A DNA stretch of 64,000 nt from Microbacterium pygmaeum (GTDB taxonomy: Bacteria; Actinomycetota; Actinomycetes; Actinomycetales; Microbacteriaceae). Shown here piece by piece: positions 26,146-35,423 of the stretch. The notes under the pieces are model-generated. The model was not told the origin of the DNA. It did no database searches and saw only the letters and a list, made by a program, of their open reading frames with translations. Both the position numbers and the translations under genes were made by a program. How positions within the stretch are numbered: position 1 is the stretch's first letter; each line of letters opens with the position of its first letter. The stretch is taken from assembly GCF_900100885.1 (NCBI RefSeq), contig NZ_LT629692.1, forward strand, positions 3,224,001 through 3,288,000, written 5' to 3'.

Positions 26146-26211
26146 GCGGTTCCTCCTCCAGAAGCACTGGGGCCCGAACCTATCATTCAGCGGGTCAACC
26201 CCGCGCCCGCC

Positions 26212-26217
26212 TACAAT
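26212..26217 (+). promoter_or_regulatory. -10 box for the 722-aa GT gene, leaderless
   Basis: TACAAT ends seven bases before the GTG at 26225. No ribosome site is visible, which favours a leaderless start there. Confidence 0.5.
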
Positions 26218-26224
26218 CTTAAGG

Positions 26225-28393
26225 GTGCTCCGCCGCGTCCGCGCCCTCTGGCGAAAGGCACGCGAATCCCCGCGCCTGCGCCCCCTCCTCGACTTCGTCG
26301 ATCGATGTTGGTGGGCTCGTGCCATCCTGCGCGCCCACATCGTCGATGTGGATTTCGTCGCGGCTCAGGGCACCCGACTCACCGCTCGAGCGGCAGTGCA
26401 GGCGTACGTCCGCGGCGGCTTCCGTACTGGCATGAGCCTGAATCCGCTCTTCATGGAGGAACTCGTCTCGACACAGCTCGCCGACGCCGATCGGGTGCCC
26501 GCGCTGTATGCGTACGCCGTCGGCGATGTCGATCGAATCGTTACGAGCGTCATCTGGGACTCGGTCGCGTACGCGCGCGCATTCCCGGATTCCGTCGATG
26601 CACGCGGAGGCCCATTAGGACATGCGTGGCGCGGTGCGCGAGCGAGCGGTCGGATCGACCTCGGTACTACCGATCACCCCGAAATACACAGGTGGGCTGA
26701 GGTGCATCGGGTAGCAATCTCCGCAGCGGAGCGGTCGAGCCGACCAGATCGGGCAGATCTGCATCCGGCGATCGCGAACATTGTCCTGCTGAGTCGGATC
26801 GCTCGCGATGAAGAGCCGGGGCGCCCGCTCGTCGCAGCGATGGAGATGTCACACCTCGCCGAAGCAGACGTCGTCATCGCTGTCGCCGATGAAGCGACGG
26901 ATGCGTGGGTCGCCGCCTCCCTGATGTCCTTGCGACTCCCTCGCTTCCAGGTAGTCCTCGACACGGAGGACATCGTCGACCGCGTGGCAGCACGTGCACC
27001 CGCAAGCGCTGTGGTCGTCGTGCGGGGCGAACGCGCCGATGTATCCGCACAGACCCTTATCGATCTTGCGGAATCAGCTGTCCATGGGCAGGTCGCCCCG
27101 CTGTGGGTCGCGTTGGACGGGACGATCGCCTCCGCCGGGATCATCGCGCACGGATCCCGGACTGCGCATCTTCTCGCCGGTCATCCCATCGAGGACGCGG
27201 GTCGCCTCGGCTCCTCCATCGAGGTGATCGGCACGGCGGGAACGACGTTCGCAAGACCGGTGACGTCGTCGACCGCACCGTCCACCACACGGCTCGATCT
27301 GATATCTCGTGCCCCTGCGCACAAGTCCGAACCGGAGCCGACGGATGCGCCCGACACGGATCTGGCCGGGATCCTGTCCCCGCTCGGCTTCGATGTGCTC
27401 GGATGGGACGGGCGCCGTCCGACGCTGAGCCGTCGGCGGTCCTTAGTGCGGCTTCCCGACGGCTCCGAGGTGTCTTCGCTGCGCTGGGCGCTGAAGATCG
27501 TGGCACCGCCGGGGCGCGTCGGCGAGGCGTGGGGGGACACGCATTTCGCGCGTGGACTCGCCGACGCGCTGAGACGACTCGGGCAGGAGGTGGTTATCGA
27601 CGCCTACGACGCCCGACAACGCCCGACCGTCTACCTCGACGACGTCGTCGTGGCTCTCAGAGGCCCGGAGCCGTTCTCGCCCCAACCGAACGCATTTTCG
27701 ATCCTCTGGATCATCAGTCATCCCGACCAGATCACGGCGGACGAGGTCCGGAACTTCGATGTCGTCTACGCGGGATCGCACGAGTGGGCGCGATCGGCCA
27801 GCCACCGATTCAGTCGTCCCATCGAAACGCTCTTGCAATGCACCGATGCGCATCGGTTCCGCCCGTTAACCGGAAGGCGAACGAAGGACATCGTATTCGT
27901 CGGGACCGCGCGCGGGATTCCACGACCCTCCGTTTTGGAGCCGATCGCCGCGGGCATCCCGGTGCGCGTCTACGGACCGGATTGGCGAGGCTGGATACCT
28001 GCCCGCTCGATCATCGCGACCGGAATCGCCAACAGCGAACTCCCGGAGCTCTACGGGTCAGCGGCGGTCGTGTTGAACGATCACTGGCCGGCCATGCGGG
28101 ATGCGGGCTTCATATCGAATCGCCTGTACGACGTCGTTGCTGCCGGCGGGCGAGCCATCAGCGATCACGTCGAAGGGATCGCCGAGACCTTCGGCGGAGC
28201 GGTGCGCACCTACGGGTCGGTAGGTGAACTCGTCGAGCTTATGCAGGGTGACCTCGATGCACTGTTCCCTGATGAGGCCGAACTGCGCACGATCTCCGAT
28301 CGGATTCGCACCGACCACTCCTTCGATGCGCGTGCCCGAACGCTGCTTGATGCAGCCCTTCGAGGGGTCGATCCGTCAACTTCGGTCGGGTGA
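26225..28393 (+). CDS. Large two-part glycosyltransferase-like protein
   Basis: 722 aa from the GTG at 26225. The frame is open further upstream, but that part is antisense to the GT2 gene. Residues about 1-400 form an Ala-rich, helical region with no domain I recognise (contains RRAPASAVVVVRGERAD-like strands). Residues about 440-722 are a GT-B-like domain with WGDTHFARGLADALRRLG, DVVYAGSHEWA, FVGTARGIPRPS, a YGPDW element and FISNRLYDVVAAG, matching CgeB/Glyco_trans_1_2-type transferases. It lies convergent with wzt2 (18-bp overlap). It could extend or cap the glycan exported by ABC system 2; inferred. Confidence 0.72.
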   Translation: MLRRVRALWRKARESPRLRPLLDFVDRCWWARAILRAHIVDVDFVAAQGTRLTARAAVQAYVRGGFRTGMSLNPLFMEELVSTQLADADRVPALYAYAVGDVDRIVTSVIWDSVAYARAFPDSVDARGGPLGHAWRGARASGRIDLGTTDHPEIHRWAEVHRVAISAAERSSRPDRADLHPAIANIVLLSRIARDEEPGRPLVAAMEMSHLAEADVVIAVADEATDAWVAASLMSLRLPRFQVVLDTEDIVDRVAARAPASAVVVVRGERADVSAQTLIDLAESAVHGQVAPLWVALDGTIASAGIIAHGSRTAHLLAGHPIEDAGRLGSSIEVIGTAGTTFARPVTSSTAPSTTRLDLISRAPAHKSEPEPTDAPDTDLAGILSPLGFDVLGWDGRRPTLSRRRSLVRLPDGSEVSSLRWALKIVAPPGRVGEAWGDTHFARGLADALRRLGQEVVIDAYDARQRPTVYLDDVVVALRGPEPFSPQPNAFSILWIISHPDQITADEVRNFDVVYAGSHEWARSASHRFSRPIETLLQCTDAHRFRPLTGRRTKDIVFVGTARGIPRPSVLEPIAAGIPVRVYGPDWRGWIPARSIIATGIANSELPELYGSAAVVLNDHWPAMRDAGFISNRLYDVVAAGGRAISDHVEGIAETFGGAVRTYGSVGELVELMQGDLDALFPDEAELRTISDRIRTDHSFDARARTLLDAALRGVDPSTSVG

Positions 28394-29587
28394 CTCTGCG
28401 ACAGAGACCCGTGCCGCCACAGTGCCGACCGTGTGCTCATCGTTCACAACCGTGAAGCGAGCACCCTGTTGCAAGCCATGACTACTGGGCTCGCTGATGC
28501 CCGCCGCATTGGCGTTCACGTAGTACTGCCCGGCGCCGAGATTGAGGGCAGCGATAGTCAGGTCGACGCTCGTGGGCTCCGAAATCGGCTCCAGCCTGTG
28601 TTCGAGCAGATCCGTATTAGAGGCCAGCACCATGTGCCCCAGGGGTGTATCGATGCTGAAGCCGACCGCCCAGCGTTCCATGGGTCGGAGCGCATCGACG
28701 TTGATCCGAATGGTGAGCGGATCCCCCACGACGTACTCGGTCGTGGCCACCCCGTCCCGGCTGAGCAGCTCGATGGACTTCACCTGGATCGGGTGCACTG
28801 TCTCATCGCCGCGCGGCTCACCGACACGTCTCCCATCGAGCGCGTCACGCAGTGCGCTGATCGCGCCGTTGGTCTCGCCGTCATAGACGACTTTTCCGTC
28901 CTCTAGAACGATTCCTCGATCGCAGAGCTCTGCCACCTGCTGCGCAGAGTGACTTACGAGAATAATGGTGCGGCCTTCCGCGCGGAATTGCTGGATGCGA
29001 TCCATGCACTTGCGCTGGAACGCCTCATCGCCGACGGCGAGCACCTCGTCCACGAGGAGGATGTCTGGATCGGTGTGTACAGCCACCGCGAACGCAAGCC
29101 GGACGTACATGCCCGACGAGTAGAACTTGACGGCCGTCTCGATGAACTCGCCGACGCCGCTGAACTCGACGATCGCGTCGAACTGCGCCTCGATCTCGCT
29201 GCGCGAGAGGCCGAGGATTGAGGCGTTGAGGTGGACATTCTCGCGGCCGCTGAGGTCGGGATGGAACCCGGCGCCCAGCTCAAGCAAAGCAGCCATCCGC
29301 CCTCGCGTGTGAACGGTGCCTTTCGTGGGCGCCAGAATGCCGCCGATGAGTTTGAGTAGAGTGCTTTTCCCCGATCCATTCGCCCCGAGCAGACCGACCG
29401 TCGTTCCGGCAGTGATGGACAGCGACGCGTCGTCAACCGCGACGAACTCCTGCCGATAAGCCTGACCGAGTCGGCCAAAGTGCACGATGCGGTCTTTCAG
29501 ACTGTTGTCCCGCCGGATGGTGAACACCTTGGTCACTGCGTCGAGCCGGACGATCTCCGGGCCTGTGGTCTCATGCCTCTGCATCAC
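28376..29587 (-). CDS. wzt: Polysaccharide ABC exporter ATP-binding protein, long form with Wzt C-terminal domain
   Basis: 403 aa. Nucleotide-binding domain (about 1-245): GLLGANGSGKSTLLKL, signature YSSGMYVRLAF, ILLVDEVLAVGD, LVSHS. A separate C-terminal beta-sandwich-like region (about 265-395) includes VVGDPLTIRINVDALRP and GAGQYYVNANAAGI, which matches the Wzt_C carbohydrate-binding domain. In E. coli O9a and related systems this domain recognises a capped non-reducing end before export. It overlaps wzm2 with a GTGATG junction identical in style to system 1. It probably exports the rhamnose-containing polymer made by the upstream RgpF-like enzymes. Confidence 0.92.
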   Translation of the reverse strand: MMQRHETTGPEIVRLDAVTKVFTIRRDNSLKDRIVHFGRLGQAYRQEFVAVDDASLSITAGTTVGLLGANGSGKSTLLKLIGGILAPTKGTVHTRGRMAALLELGAGFHPDLSGRENVHLNASILGLSRSEIEAQFDAIVEFSGVGEFIETAVKFYSSGMYVRLAFAVAVHTDPDILLVDEVLAVGDEAFQRKCMDRIQQFRAEGRTIILVSHSAQQVAELCDRGIVLEDGKVVYDGETNGAISALRDALDGRRVGEPRGDETVHPIQVKSIELLSRDGVATTEYVVGDPLTIRINVDALRPMERWAVGFSIDTPLGHMVLASNTDLLEHRLEPISEPTSVDLTIAALNLGAGQYYVNANAAGISEPSSHGLQQGARFTVVNDEHTVGTVAARVSVAESPDRS

Positions 29588-30504
29588 AGCTCCTGCGCGA
29601 AGTTGCCCTGGAGGCGCGTGAACACCCGGTGCGAGATCCAGAGGATCACCAAACCGACCGCTCCGGCGATCGCCATGCGGAGGCCGAGGTCCGGCGGATA
29701 GTCAGCGGGGGTGCCGGCTCCCCAAAAGGCCTTATGGAAACCCAGGACCGCCAGGGTGAGCGGGTTCGCCGCGTAGACCTCGAGCAGCCACGCAGGCAGG
29801 TCGAAGCGGTAGAACACGTCGACGACCATTCCCCACGAGTACACGATCGGGGACCCCCACATGGCGAGCATCAGCACGACCTCGGTGAGGTACTGAATGT
29901 CGCGCAGGTAGACGTTCACCGCCGAGAGGAGGAGACCGAATGCGATCCCGTAGATGAGCATAAGGAGCACGGAGGGGAAGAACCAGAGCATCATGGCGGG
30001 ACCGGGCAGCGCCTGGAAGATCAATGCAGCGACAAAAAGCACGATCAGCTGCACAGCGAACATGAACGCGGCGCCCCCGATGCTGGCTAGCGGGAAGATC
30101 TCGCGCGGCAGATAGATCTTCTTCACGAGCCCGCTGTTCAAGATCAGCGAACTCGTCGAGCCGGAGACCATGTCGTTGAAGAACGTGAAGAGGGTGAGTC
30201 CGGAGAACAGGTAGATCGCGAAATCATCGATTCCCTCAGCGGCGCGCAGAAACTGTCCGAGCACGATGAAATACATGAGGAACTGGATCAACGGACGGAT
30301 CACGGTCCACAGGAATCCGAGAAAGCTGTCGCGATAGCGGGCCTGGAGGTCTCGCCGGATCAGGAGGTCGAGCAGGTGCCGACGGTCGAAGATCTCACCG
30401 ATCTTGCCGGCTCGCCCGCGCGTGCGCAGACCTCTGCTGTCGATGGTCGAGAAGGGCTCGGCTGCCAGCCGTGCGAATCGTGCCGAAGTTCCCAAAACCC
30501 TCAC
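29584..30504 (-). CDS. wzm: Polysaccharide ABC exporter permease (Wzm), second system
   Basis: 306 aa with a roughly 45-residue cytosolic N-terminus, then LLIRRDLQARYRDSFLGFLW, the ABC2 polysaccharide-export permease signature, and about six spans. It ends with a basic HRVFTRLQGNFAQEL tail. It is about 43 residues longer than the permease at 5184-5975, mostly at the N-terminus. The GTG start at 30504 is followed by its ATPase with a 4-bp overlap. It lies 55 bp after the RgpF-like gene on the same strand. Confidence 0.92.
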   Translation of the reverse strand: MRVLGTSARFARLAAEPFSTIDSRGLRTRGRAGKIGEIFDRRHLLDLLIRRDLQARYRDSFLGFLWTVIRPLIQFLMYFIVLGQFLRAAEGIDDFAIYLFSGLTLFTFFNDMVSGSTSSLILNSGLVKKIYLPREIFPLASIGGAAFMFAVQLIVLFVAALIFQALPGPAMMLWFFPSVLLMLIYGIAFGLLLSAVNVYLRDIQYLTEVVLMLAMWGSPIVYSWGMVVDVFYRFDLPAWLLEVYAANPLTLAVLGFHKAFWGAGTPADYPPDLGLRMAIAGAVGLVILWISHRVFTRLQGNFAQEL

Positions 30505-30523
30505 TCTTCCGAAGAACCATCAA

Positions 30524-30529
30524 ACTATA
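30524..30529 (-). promoter_or_regulatory. -10 box for wzm-wzt system 2
   Basis: TATAGT on minus lies about 19 bases before the GTG at 30504. A short purine run GGAAGA touches the start codon. This may give the exporter its own transcript besides read-through from the rgpF-like genes. Confidence 0.4.
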
Positions 30530-30559
30530 CCGGGGCGAGCCTGCGCGCCCGCCGTACGG

Positions 30560-32464
30560 TCAGTCGCGGCGGAGCATTCCGCGCAGGCGTCGGGCGATAC
30601 GGCGGAGCGGTTCTACTACAGCGACTGCTCTCTCCACGATCGCCGGGTTGTTGCGCCGCCGGTACATCCGCCAGATGTCGCGCGCCGATCCTGTTCCGAC
30701 CCAGCCGGAGTGGCGGAGGAAGTCGATCTTCTCGTATGCGTTGCCGGGTATGGTGAAGGACATCTCGTCCAGCTTGAACTCCAGCGCGGTGTGACTGATC
30801 GACATGTAGTCGAACGTCGAGACGGTACGCGTGTGGTAGCCCGATTCACCGGCGGCGTACGAGGGCATGCGCTCCAGAACGTGGGCAAGGCCGCCGTCAC
30901 GATACGCATCCTCGCCGCCGAACTGTTCGTAGGTCCAGGGATGCTGCGCGAGCAGCCGCAGCGCCTGAGGTCGCGCGATGAACATCGATCCGTACGGCGC
31001 GAGCGGCGAGACGTCGTCCAGCGGCACCCGAATCCCCAATTCGTCGGCCACGCGCTCAAAATTCGGCTTGTTCGCCCACCACGCCCGCCCCAGAGTCGGA
31101 TAACCGATGTGGATCATCGGCGGGTAGACGATGCCCAGACCTTCCTCTCGCTGGAAAAGGGCCATCAGGTTTGCGATGTAGCCCGGATTTCGCAGGAGAT
31201 TGTCGAATTGCTGTTCCTTGAAGTGACGACCGACGTTGAACCCGTCCTGCGGTGTCTTTTTCGAGTGGAGCTTCACGACCAGATCGTACGCATGGCCGAG
31301 CAGCAGATCGCGGCAACCGATCAGGAAGGCGCTCTGATCGCGCCCGTCATTCGATTCGACGATTCGCACCTCGCTTCGTCCGTCGCTCGCTCCGCGGCGA
31401 CGCGCGATGATCGCTTCGATGCGAGCGGCGCGCTCCGGGTCCGGCGTGGTCACGACGAGGTCGTACGGTCCCGGCAGACCGTCTGCGCGGTCGAGGATCT
31501 CGTCGGTCATCTCGTCATAGAAGATGTGCGCGATGACCACGATGCTCATCGGACGATTCTGGTCGTAGGCGACATCGACGTCGGGAAGCACCTCCAACAT
31601 GCCGGCATCCGCATTGAGGATCTTCGGTGGCACGTTGCGCGCGAGATTCTGCCAGATCACCTCCATCGGGAATCCGTGCGACGCGACCTTTGCGAGCGTC
31701 CAGCGACCGACGACAGCGTGGACGTCCAAGAACGGTGGCCAGTGGAAGAACGGACGTCGCTTGAGTATGGGGCAGCCGTCGTCGATCAGCTGCTCGGCAT
31801 TGAACAACGACGGATTCTCGGTGTCGTAATCGCTCAGTGGGAAGGCCGCAGCGTGAGTGAAGCCGAGTTCGGCGAAGTGCTCGGTGAACACGACCTCGTG
31901 TTTGAGTACGGCGTCGAAATAGCCGTCCATCGCGGGCAGATCGCGCCAGTAGTCCCGCCACGCCTCCGATAAGAACATCTCGCGACGTACCGCGATCCAG
32001 TACGACTGCAGGTGATAGGGCAGGATCCCCTCGCCTGTGAAGGGATTAGGAGACTCTCTCGCGTGGTCCGTCAGTCCCCAGAAGTGGACCGCCCGCGAAT
32101 TCATCCGTGCCAGCACAGGCGACCAAGGCCGGATCGGCCCGAACCAGGTGTCGTTGGTGAGGACCACCTCGTCGAACTGCGCGATCCGCTCGCCGACATG
32201 TCGCAGAGCATCACGGTGAGCGCCGATGTCGAACCCCGTGTTGGTGCGGACCAGGATCTCATCAGACACTGGCGCCAGCTTGGCTCGCCCTTCCGCCGAC
32301 AACGCGCCGTTCACCACCACCAGCACCGTCTCCGCATGCTGGCGCAGACCCGCCAGAGCAACCGGAATGAAATCGTCGACCTGACCGCGTCGATCCCACA
32401 CGACATAGATGAGCAGCCGCTTACCAGCGGACGGAAACACCATTCCCGACGATGTCGCCGTCAT
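30560..32464 (-). CDS. RgpF-like rhamnan-synthesis glycosyltransferase
   Basis: 634 aa. LLIYVVWDRRGQVDDFIPVA near the N-terminus, FDIGAHRDAL, VVLTNDTWFGP, VHFWGLTDHAR and later VVKLHSKKTPQ, PMIHIGYPTLG and YGSMFIARPQALR are the pattern of rhamnan synthesis protein F (PF05045). Members add rhamnose or other sugars to cell-wall rhamnans. It is coupled by a 4-bp overlap to a close paralogue and lies downstream of rmlA, which supplies dTDP-L-rhamnose. The N-terminal and C-terminal halves look like two separate transferase domains. The linkage is unknown. Confidence 0.88.
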   Translation of the reverse strand: MTATSSGMVFPSAGKRLLIYVVWDRRGQVDDFIPVALAGLRQHAETVLVVVNGALSAEGRAKLAPVSDEILVRTNTGFDIGAHRDALRHVGERIAQFDEVVLTNDTWFGPIRPWSPVLARMNSRAVHFWGLTDHARESPNPFTGEGILPYHLQSYWIAVRREMFLSEAWRDYWRDLPAMDGYFDAVLKHEVVFTEHFAELGFTHAAAFPLSDYDTENPSLFNAEQLIDDGCPILKRRPFFHWPPFLDVHAVVGRWTLAKVASHGFPMEVIWQNLARNVPPKILNADAGMLEVLPDVDVAYDQNRPMSIVVIAHIFYDEMTDEILDRADGLPGPYDLVVTTPDPERAARIEAIIARRRGASDGRSEVRIVESNDGRDQSAFLIGCRDLLLGHAYDLVVKLHSKKTPQDGFNVGRHFKEQQFDNLLRNPGYIANLMALFQREEGLGIVYPPMIHIGYPTLGRAWWANKPNFERVADELGIRVPLDDVSPLAPYGSMFIARPQALRLLAQHPWTYEQFGGEDAYRDGGLAHVLERMPSYAAGESGYHTRTVSTFDYMSISHTALEFKLDEMSFTIPGNAYEKIDFLRHSGWVGTGSARDIWRMYRRRNNPAIVERAVAVVEPLRRIARRLRGMLRRD

Positions 32465-34398
32465 CGACGTGATCCCTCAGTGGCGTGCCGGCCGCGTAAG
32501 GCGCGGAACCTGCGACGCACTCCTGCGATGATCCGCCCCACCGGATGAAGCAGACGCACAGCACGTGGTCGGTTTCGGCGCAGATACATCCATAGGTAGT
32601 CGATGGCGCGCCCTCGGCCCACGTTGCCCATGCTATGAAGGAACTGGATCTGCTCCACTGGGTATCCGGGCGTCGTAGAGGCCATTTGATCGATCTTGTA
32701 CTCCAGCGAGTTGTGACTGATCCCGGCATGCTCGGCGCCGATAATGGTGCGCACGTGATACCCGCGTTCGCCGGCGGCTCCGACGAACAGACGCTCCTGA
32801 AGACGCGCGAGATCTCCCGGTGGCATGGATCGCTTCGCCGCAATGGCAGCCCAGTCCTGTGCCAGCATCAGGCGAAGCGCATCGGGACGCGCGATGAACA
32901 TGCCTCCGAAGGGGGCGAGAGGAGACGCGCCGTCCATGGGCACCTTGACGCCCATGCGTTCGTTGGCCCAGACTGCGGAATCGCGCAGCCCCTCCCACGC
33001 GCCTCCCATATTCCCGTAGCCGATATGAATGGTTGGCGGAAAGACCATGCCCAGTCCGCTCTCGCGCTGGAAGAGCGCAAGGGCGTTGCGCGCGTATCCC
33101 GGGCTTCCGAGGACATTGTCGAGCTCCCACCGCTCGAAGTATCTGCGCTCGTTGCCGGTCCGGTCCCCGGGGAGACGCGTGTGCACCTTGACGACGAGGT
33201 CGTAGCGGGGGGGCTCGAACACGTTGTGGCAAGCCGTCAGGAACGCACTCATGTCAGAGCCTCCGTCACTGCCGCCTTCCCGCACCTCGATTACTGCCGC
33301 TCCAGAGGGCCGCGCTTGGACAACTGCATCCCGCAGAAGTTCAGCGATCGGAGCGACGGCCGTGAGCACCACGTCATACGGTGCCGGCAGATGAGACATC
33401 CGATCGAAGATGCCGGGAAGTGCGTCGATCCTGGTTATGTGGGCGATGACGAGAATACGGAACGGGCGAGCCGAATCGTACCCGACATCCACGTCCGGCA
33501 GCACCTCGAGCATGCCGGCGTCCGCGTTGAGGATCCTCGGAGCCACGTTGCGCGCGAGGTTCTGCCAGATCACGGCCATCGGAAAGCCGGAACCCGAGAT
33601 GCGACGGAGGATCTGTCGGCCGATCACCGCATGGCGGTCCAAGAACGGGGGGTAGTGGAAAAATGGCCGACGCTTCACGACGGGGCAGCCGTCCTCGAGC
33701 AGGAGGTCCGGGTTGAACAGGGCGGGATGATCCGTCGGGTACTCGGCCGAGGGGAACGCGACATCCACTGAGTAGCCAAGCTCGGTGAAGTGATTGGTGA
33801 ACATCGCTTCGTGCTTCAGCACCGCATCGAAATACGACGGCATCGAGGGCAGGTCCCGCCAATACGCTGTCCACGCATCCGACAGGAACATCTCGCGGCG
33901 AACGGCGATCCAGAAAGACTGAAGGTGATAGTGAAGCACGCCGTCGCCGGTGAAGGGATTGGGCTCCTCGCGTGCGTGATCGGTGAGTCCCCAGAAATGG
34001 ACCGCCCGATCGCCCATTCTGGCGAGCACGGGACCGAACGGTCTTACTGGACCGAACCAGGTGTCGTTGGTCAGCACGACCTCGTCGAACTCTGAGATCC
34101 CCTCCCCTATATGATCGAGCGCCTCTTTGTGAGCCCAGATGTCGAATCCGACATTCTCGCGAACGAGGATCTCGTCCGAGAACGGCTCGAGTGCGGCCCG
34201 GCCGGCATTGCTCAACGGCCCGTTGATTACCACCAGGACACGGGTCGCGCCATCACGCAACCCGGCGAGGGCGACCGGGATGTAGTCGTCGACCTCACCG
34301 CGTCGATCGAAGACGACGTAGACCACCAGCCGCCGTCCGTCAGATGGGAACGCTGCTGGCGGCATCGCATGAGCCGGGCTTTCCAGGACGCCTGTCAT
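32461..34398 (-). CDS. RgpF-like rhamnan-synthesis glycosyltransferase, tandem paralogue
   Basis: 645 aa from the ATG at 34398. The frame extends to 34695, but that part overlaps rmlA and is not domain-bearing; GGAGAG lies upstream of 34398. Motifs parallel the neighbour: VVYVVFDRRGEVDDYIPVA, FDIWAHKEAL, TNDTWFGPVRP, HFWGLTDHAREEPNPF, VVKVHTRLPG, TIHIGYGNMGG and FGGMFIARPDALR. Both copies keep the key aspartates, so both are probably active, adding alternating linkages or separate polymer segments. The 4-bp overlap means coupled translation. Confidence 0.87.
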   Translation of the reverse strand: MTGVLESPAHAMPPAAFPSDGRRLVVYVVFDRRGEVDDYIPVALAGLRDGATRVLVVINGPLSNAGRAALEPFSDEILVRENVGFDIWAHKEALDHIGEGISEFDEVVLTNDTWFGPVRPFGPVLARMGDRAVHFWGLTDHAREEPNPFTGDGVLHYHLQSFWIAVRREMFLSDAWTAYWRDLPSMPSYFDAVLKHEAMFTNHFTELGYSVDVAFPSAEYPTDHPALFNPDLLLEDGCPVVKRRPFFHYPPFLDRHAVIGRQILRRISGSGFPMAVIWQNLARNVAPRILNADAGMLEVLPDVDVGYDSARPFRILVIAHITRIDALPGIFDRMSHLPAPYDVVLTAVAPIAELLRDAVVQARPSGAAVIEVREGGSDGGSDMSAFLTACHNVFEPPRYDLVVKVHTRLPGDRTGNERRYFERWELDNVLGSPGYARNALALFQRESGLGMVFPPTIHIGYGNMGGAWEGLRDSAVWANERMGVKVPMDGASPLAPFGGMFIARPDALRLMLAQDWAAIAAKRSMPPGDLARLQERLFVGAAGERGYHVRTIIGAEHAGISHNSLEYKIDQMASTTPGYPVEQIQFLHSMGNVGRGRAIDYLWMYLRRNRPRAVRLLHPVGRIIAGVRRRFRALRGRHATEGSRR

Positions 34399-34466
34399 CG
34401 CTGAGTACTCTCCACCGTCGTTCACTACTCGGCACGGCGCGATCGCTCGTCGCGGCTGGGTCGATT

Positions 34467-35351
34467 CTAGAGCGCGGGAGTGTGCGATCCCTGGGCGAGC
34501 GCTTTGAGGAGGTAGGCGCCGTAACCGCTCTTGACGAGCGGTTCGGCTCGCTCGCGCAGCTCCTCGTCGCTGAGGAACCCCATCCTCCACGCCACTTCTT
34601 CGGGACAGCCGATGGAGAGTCCCTGTCGCTTCTCCACCGTTCGGATGAAGTCGGTGGCCTCGCTCAACGAGTCGAAGGTTCCGGTGTCCAGCCATGCGGT
34701 GCCCCGCGGAAGAAGCTCCACTTGGAGCGCGCCACGCGAGAGGTACTCGCGATTCACGTCAGTGATCTCCAACTCGCCTCGCGGAGAGGGACGCAGGTTC
34801 TTGGCGATATCGATCACGTCGTTGTCATAGAAGTACAGCCCGGGCACCGCGTAATTGCTCTTCGGTGCGGTGGGCTTCTCCTCCAGTGAGACGACCCTGC
34901 CTTCGGGGTCGAATTCGACGACGCCGTACGCCGTCGGATCGTCCACCCAATAGCCGAAGACGACGCCGCCCTGGAGTTGGGTGTACCGGCGCAGGCGGGT
35001 GCCCATGCCCTGACCGTAGAAGATGTTGTCACCGAGGACGAGTGCCACCGAATCCGACCCGATGTGCTCCTCGCCCAGAATGAATGCCTGAGCGAGGCCG
35101 TCGGGCGAGGGCTGCGACCTATACGTCAGCGAAATTCCGAATCGCGATCCGTCGCCCAGTAGTCTCTGGAACTGCGACGAGTCCTGAGGCGTTGTGATGA
35201 TCAGAATGTCGCGGATGCCGGCAAGAATCAGCGTCGACAGTGGGTAGTAGATCATCGGCTTGTCATAAACCGGCACCAACTGCTTCGAGATCCCGAGGGT
35301 GATCGGATGCAACCGGGAACCGGTGCCCCCCGCCAGAATGATGCCGCGCAT
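34467..35351 (-). CDS. rmlA: Glucose-1-phosphate thymidylyltransferase
   Basis: 294 aa from the ATG at 35351. MRGIILAGGTGSRLHPIT carries the nucleotide-binding GGxGxR, then KQLVPVYDKPMIYYPLS, ALVLGDNIFYG, EEKPTAPKSNYAVPGLYFYD and TAWLDTGTFDSL. Length and motifs are standard. It makes dTDP-glucose, the first step of dTDP-L-rhamnose synthesis. It heads the minus-strand run rmlA, rgpF-like x2, wzm, wzt and is divergent from rmlB-rmlCD by 72 bp. The long upstream extension of the frame is antisense to rmlB. Confidence 0.96.
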   Translation of the reverse strand: MRGIILAGGTGSRLHPITLGISKQLVPVYDKPMIYYPLSTLILAGIRDILIITTPQDSSQFQRLLGDGSRFGISLTYRSQPSPDGLAQAFILGEEHIGSDSVALVLGDNIFYGQGMGTRLRRYTQLQGGVVFGYWVDDPTAYGVVEFDPEGRVVSLEEKPTAPKSNYAVPGLYFYDNDVIDIAKNLRPSPRGELEITDVNREYLSRGALQVELLPRGTAWLDTGTFDSLSEATDFIRTVEKRQGLSIGCPEEVAWRMGFLSDEELRERAEPLVKSGYGAYLLKALAQGSHTPAL

Positions 35352-35411
35352 AGCCCTCAGTCTCGGGCATGCCGTCGGAAGCGACAAATTGGAGCGGCCC
35401 TCGCCGACCAC

Positions 35412-35417
35412 TATTCT
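35412..35417 (+). promoter_or_regulatory. -10 box for rmlB, leaderless
   Basis: TATTCT ends six bases before the ATG at 35424. The GGAG in the spacer is too close to the start to act as a normal ribosome site. Confidence 0.5.
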
Positions 35418-35423
35418 GGAGCG

